64,000 nucleotides of DNA from positions 55,804,066 through 55,868,065 of the forward strand of contig NC_134400.1 of NCBI RefSeq assembly GCF_050003625.1. Reading direction: 5' to 3'. Below the pieces are notes generated by a model that was not told where the DNA came from, did no database searches, and saw only the letters and a list, made by a program, of their open reading frames with translations. Below are positions 53,573 to 63,212 of the stretch, piece after piece; position 1 is the first letter of the stretch, and every line of letters starts with the position of its first letter. The DNA is from Haematobia irritans. Lineage: Eukaryota; Arthropoda; Insecta; Diptera; Muscidae. Position numbers and translations under genes: made by a program.

Positions 53573-54858
53573 AAGGGTGATACGGTCAAAATTTGGTCAA
53601 GGGAAAACGCGTGTAAATCGGTGAAATCGTTTATTTAAAAAATCAAATTAAATTTCTTTTTCAAGTTCAATTAGTATAAAATTCAGGAAAAATATTCAGT
53701 TAGGCTTTCGCTTTTCCAAATCCGAATTGCCGGGCCTCACGCTTGACGCCTGCCATCAGATTTTATACAGCCACCTTGTCCACCTTCTTCGACGCAGAAA
53801 GCCAGTTTGCCTTGAACTGCTGCTCGTCCCTAGCAGTTTTTTGGTCTTCTTTAGTTTCCGCTTGACAATAGCCCAGTATTTCTCAATTGGGCGGAGCTCT
53901 GGCGTGTTGGGAGGGTTCTTGTCCTTGGGAACCACCTGCACGTTGTTGGCGGCGTACCACTCCATGGCAAGATGCCAAATCCGGCCAAAACAGTACGGAA
54001 CAACCGTGTTTCTTCAGGAAAGGCAGCAGACGTTTATTCAAACACTCTTTCACGTAAATTTCTTGGTTGACAGTCCCGGAACCTATGAAAATGCTGCTTT
54101 TCAAGCCACAGGTACAGATGGCTTTCCAAACCAGATATTTCTTTGCGAACTTTGACAGTTTTATGTGGTTGAAAATATCTGCTACCTTTCCCCTTCCTTT
54201 TGCCGTATAAAACTCCTGTCCCGGAACCTACTTGTAGTCGGCTTTGGCGTAGGTTTCGTCGTCCATTACCACGCAGTCAAACTTCGTCAGCATCGTCGTG
54301 TACAGCCTCCGGGATCGCGCTTTGGCCGTCGTATTTTCTTTATCATCGCGATTTGGAGTCACTACCTTCTTGTAAGTCGATAGTCCGGCTCGTTTTTTGG
54401 CTCGATTCACGGTTGTAGACGATACACCCAGCAAATGCCGCAAATAAGCTTCTCGGAGAGAGAGATTAGGGTTTCGCTTGAAACTACCGGCAACTCTCTT
54501 TGTCGTCTCAGCGGCTTCCGGTTTTCGATTTCCCCTCGATCCAGACTTCCTGGCTGTCGACAAACGTTCCCCAAACACTTTAATTACATTTGTAACGGTT
54601 GATTTGGCAACTTTTAGCGATTTTGCCAGCTTTGCGTGCGAGCAGCTCGGATTTTCGCGATGCGCGAGCAAAATTTTGATACGCTGCTCTTCTTGCTTGG
54701 ACGGCATTTTGACAACTGAAGAGTGAATTCCAAAATCAAATAGGAGCAACATTCTATACACACACACCTTCAAAATGAGGGGTGTTCAGGTTTTTAAATG
54801 CAAAATTGAAAGAAATACGTCAAGTTTATATTGACCAAATTTTGACCGTATCACCCTT
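53573..54858 (-). mobile_element. DD37E Tc1/mariner-type element, copy 2
   Basis: 1,286 bp, with AAGGGTGATACGGTCAAAAT on the left and its complement on the right, flanked by TA (53571-53572; 54859-54860). Nearly the same as copy 1 but with a perfect right terminus (GTATCACCCTT; copy 1 has GTCTCACCCTT). Confidence 0.9.
53700..54707 (-). pseudogene. DD37E transposase, inactivated (copy 2)
   Basis: Starts at 54707 (MPSKQEE). The N-terminal half is open through the HTH and the first catalytic Asp (VVMDDETYAKAD). The core then breaks: a 17-bp deletion between two ATGGC repeats (near 53966-53970) follows the second Asp motif WPDLASC, and further frame changes lie near 53830 and 54230. The Glu motif IEKYWAIVKR survives. 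Relative to copy 1 a ~14-bp segment of the HTH (about 54434-54448) is inverted without closing the frame. Confidence 0.85.
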
Positions 54859-54965
54859 TATTGTATATTGCCGATTTTTGCACGATTTTTATGGATAAAA
54901 TTGACGATTTTCTTGAAAAATTATTGGCAGCCCTGCAATCAAGAATCCTAGCAATGTAAAAATAT

Positions 54966-55493
54966 TGTTACGAATTCGATATTTCTAGATTTAAGTTTAT
55001 TCAAATTAGGTTCCGTTAATTTAAAATTTCAAATTGTAACGGTCAAATTACGACATCACTTGTCAAAATCATTTCTTTATTTTCTAGTACTTCCCTAAAC
55101 ATCCTTTGTGTTCTTAGTTTCCCAATCGTTCATTGTAAAGTAACCCCTTTTTTATTGTTATCTTCATTGCTTATTGTTATAGTTGTATTAGAATGTTCTA
55201 GATGATTGTAGCCAAGCCGATAAATATGTGCGATATCGCTCGTGCGACATCTACCAGATAGTAGTAGAATAGTCTAGACTACCGAGAATTTACGATATCG
55301 TTATACAGTACTATAAAAGAGCTGACAGAGGGAGCTGTGAAGTCAGTCGTAAGCTAAAAGCCATACGTACACATCGTAGAGCAAATAAGTGAAACCTATA
55401 GTTAAGCAAATAAATTGTAGATTGTCGTTATTTGAAAAGAACTGTGTTTTAATTATCGGGTTATTAAACACGCCTCAATATAAAAACGTAACA
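54966..55493 (+). mobile_element. Solo LTR of a Gypsy-type retrotransposon
   Basis: 528 bp, TGTTACG...CGTAACA, with ATAT on both sides (54962-54965; 55494-55497). It contains a TATA-like ACTATAAAAGAG near 55310-55321 and AAATAAATTG downstream as promoter and polyadenylation candidates. It is related to the LTRs of the neighbouring element but of a diverged subfamily and opposite orientation. Confidence 0.85.
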
Positions 55494-55499
55494 ATATAT

Positions 55500-56095
55500 T
55501 GTTACGTTTTTATATTTAGGCGTTTTTAATTACCCGACAATTAAAACACGGTTCTTCTAAATAACGACAATCTACAATTTATTTACTATGACTTCACACT
55601 TTACAATTCGTTCACACTGAAGTTATTCGTTTGACGCTTTAATTAAGACTGACTCGTTAGCAGCATGCGAGCGCTTTTATATATGACGGTGTGGCAATAC
55701 GAGAACATTCTGGTAGCACTACAATATTCTGGCAACGCCAGAGCATTCTTAGACAATGCTAGAAGGATCTACGACCATTAAGTTATTCGTCTGGTGGCTG
55801 CCAAACACATACACACTCACATAGATATATGCTCGCATTACTACAACAACAATGACAATAGACAATGAGATGAAATGAGAAAGCAAAATAACAAAGCAAA
55901 GGGGTTGTTATTCTATGAGAGAGTAAGAACTAACATTTCGGTAAGCAAACAAAAGAACATAAAAGAAATTCAGGAAAATACTAGAAAATGAATAGATGAT
56001 TCCAACAAGTGATAGCGAAATTTTATCGTTACAATTTTAAATTAACGGAAACTAATTTAAATAAACTTATATCTATAATTATCAAATTCGTAACA
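55500..56095 (-). repeat. Gypsy 3' LTR (596 bp)
   Basis: TGTTACG...CGTAACA. On the minus strand it begins TGTTACGAATTTGATAATT and ends TATAAAAACGTAACA. It is near-identical to the 5' LTR over the shared length (one difference noted, GCCAGAGCATT versus GCCAGAACATT), suggesting a recent insertion. Confidence 0.9.
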
Positions 56096-56106
56096 CTGCC
56101 TCCCGC

Positions 56107-58953
56107 TTAAGCCTGTTCGTCCCGAACAGGCACAGAACCTGTTCCGTAAGGAGCCAATCGTTCCAGATGTACAACTTTCATCTTTGATCTAGGGCTGTCG
56201 TCCTTCTGAATCCGGTATACAACATCATTGATCTTCTTGATGACTTTGTATGGGCCTTCCCACTGTGTTTGCAGTTTAGGACACAATCCTTTCTTTCGTT
56301 GCGGGTTAAATAGCAGAACCAATTCTTCTTCTTGGAAGCCTTCAGTATTTACAGCACGATCGTATCTCGCTTTCATTCTGTTGCTGACCATTTTTATTTT
56401 GTTGCGCACTGATTCGTGAACTTCACCGAAAGTGTTTGGGATGTCGTTTCTGTTTTCTTCCATGGCGAGCTCATTAGGTTTAGCACCGAATATCAGATCA
56501 CCAGGCAACTTCAACTCAGTTCCGAATAGAACATTGGCCGGTGTTCGAAAGGTGGAATCATGAATGGCAGATCTATACGACAGCAAAAACTTTGGTATAT
56601 GCTCGTCCCAGTCCCTCTGGCCGTTGTCCACTACTTTTCGAAGATGTTCCTCCAGAGTGCGATTAAACCTTTCTACCATGCCATCGGATTGTGGATGTAA
56701 TGGTGTAGTCCTCGTTTTCTTGATACCAAGGGATTCACACATCTCTTTGAATATGGCCGATTCAAAATTTCTTCCCTGGTCTGAGTGAATCTCGGACGGC
56801 ACACCGTAGCGACATATCCAGTTTTTGTTGACAACATCCACAATCGTTTTTGCTTCTTGGTTTGGAATTGCATACACCTCCGGCCATTTGCTGAAGTAAT
56901 CCATGACCACAAGGACATAACGGTTTCCAGAATCACTTACTGGGAAAGGGCCTGCCACGTCCATTGCTATTCTTTCAAACGGGGCTCCTGGTCTATATTC
57001 TTGCATAGGACCTCGACTTTTCCTTGTTGGACCTTTCGCCTTCATGCACTTCTCGCAATTGGCTACCCATTCAGCAATTGATTTCTGGCATCCTACCCAG
57101 TAGAATCGTTGCTTCACTTTCTCGGCGGTTTTGGTTATTCCCAGATGACCTCCACTGGGACCATTATGGAACTCCGCCAAAACATCTCTTATTTTGGAAT
57201 CTGGAACGATGATCAAATTTCGGCTGCTCTTGCCATTTTCGCTTTCCCATTTACGTTGCAGGGATCCATTGACTAGAACTAAACTATCCCATTGAGCCCA
57301 GTATGCTTTCATAAGTGGACTTTCGGCTGCGATTTCTTTCTTGCTGGGTTTCTTATTTTCTTGTTTTGCCGAAATAATTTTTCTCAGAATGGGATCTTTA
57401 TGTTGCTCTGTTGACCAGTCTGTGCCAGATTCGATGTGTAACTGCCTGACATTTACAACTGTCTCCTTTGGTTCAGCCTTCGAGTAGCGTCTGCTTTCTA
57501 CATTGCAATGCCGTCGTGTCAAGGCTTGATCAATAACTTGTTTGCCACCTTTTCTATTATCCGCAAAATTTGAATTTGAGTCGCTTGGCTTTGTGGTCGC
57601 CTTCTTCTGATTATTGTTTAATGGAGATGGCGAGATTGACCCCGACGTTTTACGCCACGCTTTACATTCCCGGGAAAGATGTCCAGCCTTATCACAGTTA
57701 TAGCATTTCATTCTAGATTTATTTGCTTGCTGCTTCATTTCTTTCATTATCTGCTTTAGAGCCTCTTTTACCAATTCAATGACCGATTTCGATTCTTCAC
57801 ACTCGGTCTCTACTCTGCGTACTTTGTGAATTTGAGGCCGTGCCAGCAATCTCGCAGTCTCTTGTACAAGTGAAAATGTTACTGTTTCTGTGAATGTAGC
57901 TTTTTGTGCGGCATATGTTGCACATTTTATCTCAGGGTCTCGAATGCCATTCACAAAGGTCTCAATTTTGATGCGGTCCACAAGTGGGTGACTCTCTCCT
58001 GGATATGCCAAAAGCACCAACCGCTCAACTTCTGTTGCAAAGTCTTGTAGAGTCTCGTTTGATTTCTGGACTCTACCTCTTAATTCCATTCTAAAGATGT
58101 CTTGCTTGTGCTCTCCACCATACTTGCGTTGAAGCGCCGCTATTACTTCATTATAGTTATTTCTAGAAGCAGCGGGAATGCTTTGTATCACATCAGCAGC
58201 ATTGCCCTTTAATGCCAATAGAAGTTCAATTGCTTTATCATCGTCATTCCACAAATTTCTAGAAGCAACCATTTCGAATTGGAATTTGAAGACATCAAAT
58301 GACGTTGAGCCATCGAAAACAGGAGTTTTGATTTTTGAGCCCTCAATGACGCGCACTGGACCACCTTTAATTTCCAGCTCTGACATTTTTTTCTCGATGT
58401 GCAGAAACTTCTCATCATGAACCATAATTTTCTCATCCGCAGAAAGAACTTTCTTATCCAATTCCACAATTTGATTTTCTATATGGTCCACACGTTTTTC
58501 CATGCCTTCAGAAATTTGTTGTAGTTTTTCATTGAGAATTCTAGAATTTTCGTCGAATTTTTCTTCCAATTTTCTTGAACTTGCTTCCATTTGTAGGGCA
58601 TTTTCTTTCTGCAATTTTCTAGAATTTTCTTCCATTTTTCTAAAATTTTCGTCGAATTTTTCTTCCATTTTTCTAGAATTTGCTTCCATCGTTTTGCTCA
58701 AAACATTGAGGATTGATGTGTAATCCACAACACTCGAAGCCACAGATGGAGTTTCTACACTGCTTGTATTGACGAGTATTGATTCATCAATGTCTTCCTT
58801 ATAATCAAACTCATGCGTCGCAATGTCCATATTACGCCGTTCAAACTCTTCCAGTAGACGCTTTTGAAGCTGGGCCTTATTGCCTGTTGTCGGCAGCTCC
58901 AGTTTGCTCAATTCCTTTTTTAAGTCTTCCACACGAAGCTCATTAAACTTCAT
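56107..58953 (-). CDS. Gypsy Gag-integrase fusion polyprotein (PR/RT/RNase H missing)
   Basis: 948 codons without a stop, from ATG 58953. An N-terminal SAP-like DNA-binding motif (residues 5-38, LRVEDLKKELSKLEL) is followed by a long coiled coil with repeated KMEENSRKL-type heptads (about 80-200). The retroviral-type Gag/capsid domain follows (about 215-390), then one zinc knuckle CYNCDKAGHLSREC (about 420). Near residue 480 the sequence jumps to the remnant of an RNase H end (QALTRRHCNVESRRYSK) and then a full integrase: HHCC region, core MDVAGPFPV, HSDQGRNF, MVERFNRTLEEH, and an SH3-like C-terminus (QWEGPYKVIKKI). Gypsy Pol normally has protease, RT and RNase H between, so an in-frame deletion fused Gag to integrase. 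Confidence 0.9.
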   Translation of the reverse strand: MKFNELRVEDLKKELSKLELPTTGNKAQLQKRLLEEFERRNMDIATHEFDYKEDIDESILVNTSSVETPSVASSVVDYTSILNVLSKTMEANSRKMEEKFDENFRKMEENSRKLQKENALQMEASSRKLEEKFDENSRILNEKLQQISEGMEKRVDHIENQIVELDKKVLSADEKIMVHDEKFLHIEKKMSELEIKGGPVRVIEGSKIKTPVFDGSTSFDVFKFQFEMVASRNLWNDDDKAIELLLALKGNAADVIQSIPAASRNNYNEVIAALQRKYGGEHKQDIFRMELRGRVQKSNETLQDFATEVERLVLLAYPGESHPLVDRIKIETFVNGIRDPEIKCATYAAQKATFTETVTFSLVQETARLLARPQIHKVRRVETECEESKSVIELVKEALKQIMKEMKQQANKSRMKCYNCDKAGHLSRECKAWRKTSGSISPSPLNNNQKKATTKPSDSNSNFADNRKGGKQVIDQALTRRHCNVESRRYSKAEPKETVVNVRQLHIESGTDWSTEQHKDPILRKIISAKQENKKPSKKEIAAESPLMKAYWAQWDSLVLVNGSLQRKWESENGKSSRNLIIVPDSKIRDVLAEFHNGPSGGHLGITKTAEKVKQRFYWVGCQKSIAEWVANCEKCMKAKGPTRKSRGPMQEYRPGAPFERIAMDVAGPFPVSDSGNRYVLVVMDYFSKWPEVYAIPNQEAKTIVDVVNKNWICRYGVPSEIHSDQGRNFESAIFKEMCESLGIKKTRTTPLHPQSDGMVERFNRTLEEHLRKVVDNGQRDWDEHIPKFLLSYRSAIHDSTFRTPANVLFGTELKLPGDLIFGAKPNELAMEENRNDIPNTFGEVHESVRNKIKMVSNRMKARYDRAVNTEGFQEEELVLLFNPQRKKGLCPKLQTQWEGPYKVIKKINDVVYRIQKDDSPRSKMKVVHLERLAPYGTGSVPVRDEQA

Positions 58954-58991
58954 TGTAGATTTTTTTCCGTTATTTCACTTCCGACACCAAT

Positions 58992-59476
58992 TGTTACGTT
59001 TTTATATTTAGGCGTTTTTAATTACCCGACAATTAAAACACGGTTCTTCTAAATAACGACAATCTACAATTTATTTACTATGACTTCACACTTTACAATT
59101 CGTTCACACTGAAGTTATTCGTTTGACGCTTTAATTAAGACTGACTCGTTAGCAGCATGCGAGCGCTTTTATATATGACGGTGTGGCAATACGAGAACAT
59201 TCTGGTAGCACTACAATATTCTGGCAACGCCAGAACATTCTTAGACAATGCTAGAAGGATCTACGACCATTAAGTTATTCGTCTGGTGGCTGCCAAACAC
59301 ATACACACTCACATAGATATATGCTCGCATTACTACAACAACAATGACAATAGACAATGAGATGAAATGAGAAAGCAAAATAACAAAGCAAAGGGGTTGT
59401 TATTCTATGAGAGAGTAAGAACTAACATTTCGGTAAGCAAACAAAAGAACATAAAAGAAATTCAGGAAAATACTAG
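58992..59476 (-). repeat. Gypsy 5' LTR, truncated by a LINE
   Basis: Matches 55500 onward until AAATACTAG, where the tail of the LINE at 59477 begins. About 110 bp of the LTR is missing or lies beyond the LINE outside the window. Confidence 0.9.
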
Positions 59477-59622
59477 GTTAGGTTAGGTTAAGGTTAGATT
59501 AAAATGGCAGCCCGATTAAGATTCAGGCTCACTTAGACTATTCAGTCCATTGTGATACCACATTAACTAAAAGTACCTATTACATATGGGCACTTCTAGT
59601 TTTAACCGCTGAACCTTCTTGA

Positions 59623-62451
59623 TTATTTTTCTTTGTTGAACCAACCAGATTGTTCCAAAAATATTAGCAGACTGCTTAAGTTAACGTTTTCCAGATCCGC
59701 CAGTAATCTGAAGCTATATGCTCCTAAAAGTTGCTTGCGCTTTACACAAAATGCAGGACACTCACACAAGAGGTGTTTAATTGATTCTTTTTCCTCCGCA
59801 TCATGACAGCTCATACAATAGTCATTATACTTCGCGCCAATAGTTTTTGCAAAATCTCCTATCAGGCAGCGACCCGTTATAGCAGATATCAGGAGTGATA
59901 CCTGACGTCTCGAGAACATTAGCATATCTAGTGTGCGGTTTAAGTTGAAATGGGGCCATATTTGTTTGGTGTCGTTACAACCCTTGCAATTCTCCCATCG
60001 AACATTTGCCATCGTAACAGCCTTCTCACGCAGCATGAGCTTGCAGGTAGCTAGGGGCATACCAACAAATTCTAGTTCCCCTGGAATATGTAAGGTAGTC
60101 CCTAGCCTTGCCAACTCATCCGCTTCGCAGTTCCCCGGTATGTTCCTATGGCCAGGCACCCATATTAGGTGAATATTGTACTGCTCAGCCATCTCATTGA
60201 GAGATTTGCGGCAATCGATGGCCGTTTTCGAGTTGAGGAACACAGAGTCCAAGGATTTTATTGCAGGTTGACTGTCTGAGTATATATTAATGCCCACATT
60301 TTTTGGAACATTACTTCTCAGCCAATTCGCCACCTCTCTTATTGCTAATATTTCAGCCTGAAAAACACTACAGTGATTAGGTAATCTTTTCGCTATTTGA
60401 AGTTCCAGATCACTAGAATACACTCCGAAACCCACCCGTCCATCCAATTTGGAGCCATCAGTGTAGAAATCTATATATTCTTTATTCCCCGGGGTCTGTG
60501 TGCACCACGCCTCACTGTTGGGGATTAGAGTCTCAAACTTTTTGTCGAAAAGTGGACTCGCCAAAGTGTAATCCACTACGTTAGGCACATCTGACATTAT
60601 TTTGAGGACAGAACTGTGACCGTAACCATTTTCCGACCACAGCGATAGTTCGCGCAACCGCACAGCCGTTGTTGCAGCTGACTGTTTGGCCAAAATGTCT
60701 AAAGGCAATAGATGCATCATGACATTAAGGGAATTTGTTCCTGTCTTGCTGAATGCGCCTGAAATACACAAACACGCCATACGCTGAACTTTATCTAAAC
60801 CAGTCGGTTTCTGAAGTGCCGGCCACCAGACTATAACACCATATAGCATTATAGGTCTAACCACTGCCGTGTATAGCCAATGCACAATTTTTGGTTTTAG
60901 TCCCCACTTTTTTCCTATTGCCTTTTTGCACGAGTACAAAGCTACAGTTGCCTTCCTCGCCCTTTCTTCAATATTAAGCTTAAAGTTCAGCTTCCTGTCC
61001 AAAATAACGCCAAGGTATTTTGCACAATCACCAAAGGGAATTTCAATACCCCCTAAGGAAATAGGCCTGACCGTGGGAGTTTTGCGATCTTTGCAGTACA
61101 TGACTAATTCTGTCTTTGCAGGATTTACCCCAAGACCATTGTCTTTCGCCCATTGTTCAGTCATCCGGAGGGCCCTCTGAATAATATCTCTGATTGTGGA
61201 TGGGAATTTTCCCCTGACTGCCAGAGCTACATCATCTGCGTATGCCACCACTTTTATCCTTTCATTTTCTAGAGTAACCAGAAGGCTATTAATAGCAACA
61301 TTCCAAAGAAGAGGTGATAGAACTCCTCCTTGGGGAGTGCCTCTGTTCACATACTTTTGTATGTTTGCTTGTCCTAGTGTGGCTGAAATACGTCTCTTCA
61401 TTAGCAGTTCGTCTAACAGCCTGAGTATACATGGATCAACATTCAGAGTTGTCAGTCCATTTAATATCGAGCTCGGATGGACATTATTGAACGCCCCTTC
61501 GATGTCTAGAAACGCCACTATTGTGTATTCTTTGACAGATAGTGAGCTTTCAATAAAGCTGACTAGTTCATGTAGTGCGGTCTCAGTAGACCTGCCCTTC
61601 GAGTATGCATGCTGTCGTTTCGAGAACAAACTTGAATCGATGCTAGTTCTAAGATAAATATCTATCATCCTCTCCAGAGTCTTAAGTAGGAATGAGGATA
61701 AGCTGATTGGTCGGAAATCCTTCGCCCTCGAGTGAGAGGCTTTTCCCGCTTTAGGTATGAAAACGACCTTTGTTTCCCTCCACTTTCCTGGGATATATGA
61801 TAAGTTGATACATCCTTTATATATCACCGACAACCAGGGGATAATTTTGTCAGTTACAGCTTGTAACTCCGCCGGAGTAATTCCATCAGGTCCAGGGGAT
61901 TTGAATGGTCCAAAGCTATTTAGCGCCCATCTTATTCTAGTTTCCGATACAATTTCCTCGACAGGAAACGACCGCTGAGCAACTGTGGCACCGCCAGTAC
62001 ATGGTTCAACCGTCTGATTTCCAGGAAAATGTGTGTCCAATAGTACCTCCAGCGTCTCCTCACTGGACGTTGTCCAATTGCCCTCCGATGTTTTAATGAA
62101 ACCTGGAGCGGAGTTGGTGGATGCTAGAACCTTCCGTAGTCTGGAAGCCTCGGACGTATTCTCAATACTGCTGCAGTAAGCATTCCAAGAGTTATGCTGA
62201 ACCTTTCTCAGTTCTCGCTTGTATCCTCTCAGATTCTTCTTGTAAGCGTCCCAGTCCTCAGGGGCTCTGGTGGACTTTGCCTTGTTAAAGAGCCTCCTGC
62301 AGGATTTCCTCATATTACTTAATTCCGTAGACCACCATGGTGGTCGATGTTTCCCCCTTGGCTTTCCTCTAGGGCATGCAGCTTTCAGTGAGATGTTGAA
62401 GGCCTTAGTAATCCGCTCCACTGCGTATTCGATATCTTGCACATTTCTCAT
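59623..62451 (-). CDS. LINE ORF2: reverse transcriptase and RNase H
   Basis: 942 codons. Residues about 200-470 are the RT: FKSPGPDGITPAELQAV, DFRPISLSSFLLKTLERMID, FLDIEGAFNNVHPSS, RGTPQGGVLSPLLWNVAI and VVAYADDVALAV (catalytic YADD). The RNase H domain (about 660-790) shows DFYTDGSKLDG, FQAEILAIREV, IYSDSQPAIKSL and WVPGHRNIPGNCEADELA with all acidic residues and the VPGH histidine. The C-terminal zinc motif CMSCHDAEEKESIKHLLCEC follows. The endonuclease lies just upstream in another frame (62463-63212), separated by one frameshift, so the original ORF2 was longer. The RT copies its own RNA and probably the SINE at 50980. Confidence 0.93.
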   Translation of the reverse strand: MRNVQDIEYAVERITKAFNISLKAACPRGKPRGKHRPPWWSTELSNMRKSCRRLFNKAKSTRAPEDWDAYKKNLRGYKRELRKVQHNSWNAYCSSIENTSEASRLRKVLASTNSAPGFIKTSEGNWTTSSEETLEVLLDTHFPGNQTVEPCTGGATVAQRSFPVEEIVSETRIRWALNSFGPFKSPGPDGITPAELQAVTDKIIPWLSVIYKGCINLSYIPGKWRETKVVFIPKAGKASHSRAKDFRPISLSSFLLKTLERMIDIYLRTSIDSSLFSKRQHAYSKGRSTETALHELVSFIESSLSVKEYTIVAFLDIEGAFNNVHPSSILNGLTTLNVDPCILRLLDELLMKRRISATLGQANIQKYVNRGTPQGGVLSPLLWNVAINSLLVTLENERIKVVAYADDVALAVRGKFPSTIRDIIQRALRMTEQWAKDNGLGVNPAKTELVMYCKDRKTPTVRPISLGGIEIPFGDCAKYLGVILDRKLNFKLNIEERARKATVALYSCKKAIGKKWGLKPKIVHWLYTAVVRPIMLYGVIVWWPALQKPTGLDKVQRMACLCISGAFSKTGTNSLNVMMHLLPLDILAKQSAATTAVRLRELSLWSENGYGHSSVLKIMSDVPNVVDYTLASPLFDKKFETLIPNSEAWCTQTPGNKEYIDFYTDGSKLDGRVGFGVYSSDLELQIAKRLPNHCSVFQAEILAIREVANWLRSNVPKNVGINIYSDSQPAIKSLDSVFLNSKTAIDCRKSLNEMAEQYNIHLIWVPGHRNIPGNCEADELARLGTTLHIPGELEFVGMPLATCKLMLREKAVTMANVRWENCKGCNDTKQIWPHFNLNRTLDMLMFSRRQVSLLISAITGRCLIGDFAKTIGAKYNDYCMSCHDAEEKESIKHLLCECPAFCVKRKQLLGAYSFRLLADLENVNLSSLLIFLEQSGWFNKEK

Positions 62452-62462
62452 ATTTGTCTCTG

Positions 62463-63212
62463 TTATTCCGGTATCATCATATTGAACGATTCCCTATACC
62501 TATTCCAGTCAGCTTTCCTAACATTTGGCGGAAATATGATCTTGGTGATATGAACATCAAATTTGAAACTGATGTAGCGATGATCTGAGAAGCTGTGTTC
62601 ACTTAAAACCTGCCACTCAGATATCATTTCATTCAGTTCTTGCGAGGCCAAGGTGATGTCCAAAACCTCTTGCCTGTTTTTAGTGACAAAGGTTGGGACA
62701 TCTCCCTTGTTGCAAACTACCAGATTAGTACGCAAAATAAACTCTATTAGCGACTCTCCCCTTGCATTAGTATCACTACTTCCCCATATACTATGATGTG
62801 CATTCGCATCGCATCCCATAATGAGTTTCGTCTTTGTTTTCCGTGACTCCTCCACTAAGGTCTTAACGGCATATGGAGGCATCTCCCTGTCATGTCCCAT
62901 GTAGACCGAAGATACCCAATATTTGCATTTGGCTATTTCTAAACTGGCAACGACAGTGTCTGTATTGCACATTGAAGGAAGCAGAAACAAGTTGAGCTCG
63001 TTTTTAGCAATTATACAGGCTCGATTTACATCATTACCAGTATACTGCAATAGTTTGAACCCCGGAGTACTTAATTCACATATTTTGTTTTTATAAACAT
63101 ATGGTTCTTGAATAAGAACTATATCTATGTCCCCTTTCATCAGGAGAACTTTTAAGGCAGCACATGCAGCCTTACAATGATGAAGATTTATCTGGAGGAT
63201 CCGTAGGACCAT
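62463..63212 (-). CDS. LINE ORF2: APE-type endonuclease part
   Basis: 250 codons from ATG 63212 (MVLRILQINLHHCKAA). Endonuclease motifs: LQINLHHCKAA (Asn), LIQEPYVYK (Glu), MGCDANAHHSIWGSSDTNAR (Asp/Asn) and HSFSDHRYISF (Asp-His). The start lies inside the end of ORF1 in another frame, the usual ORF1/ORF2 overlap of such LINEs. It stops at 62463, and RT coding resumes in a shifted frame 12 bp later, so a single frameshift separates endonuclease from RT. Confidence 0.88.
   Translation of the reverse strand: MVLRILQINLHHCKAACAALKVLLMKGDIDIVLIQEPYVYKNKICELSTPGFKLLQYTGNDVNRACIIAKNELNLFLLPSMCNTDTVVASLEIAKCKYWVSSVYMGHDREMPPYAVKTLVEESRKTKTKLIMGCDANAHHSIWGSSDTNARGESLIEFILRTNLVVCNKGDVPTFVTKNRQEVLDITLASQELNEMISEWQVLSEHSFSDHRYISFKFDVHITKIIFPPNVRKADWNRYRESFNMMIPE

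Larger units (their letters stand above)
55500..59476 (-). mobile_element. Gypsy-type LTR element, internally deleted (Gag-IN)
   Basis: Minus orientation, with LTRs at 55500-56095 (3', complete) and 58992-59476 (5', cut by the LINE). Next to the 5' LTR the primer-binding region reads TTGGTGTCGGAAGTG, and a purine tract AAGCGGGAGGCAG precedes the 3' LTR. One long frame joins Gag to integrase. Protease, RT and RNase H are absent, so it can move only with outside help. Confidence 0.9.
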
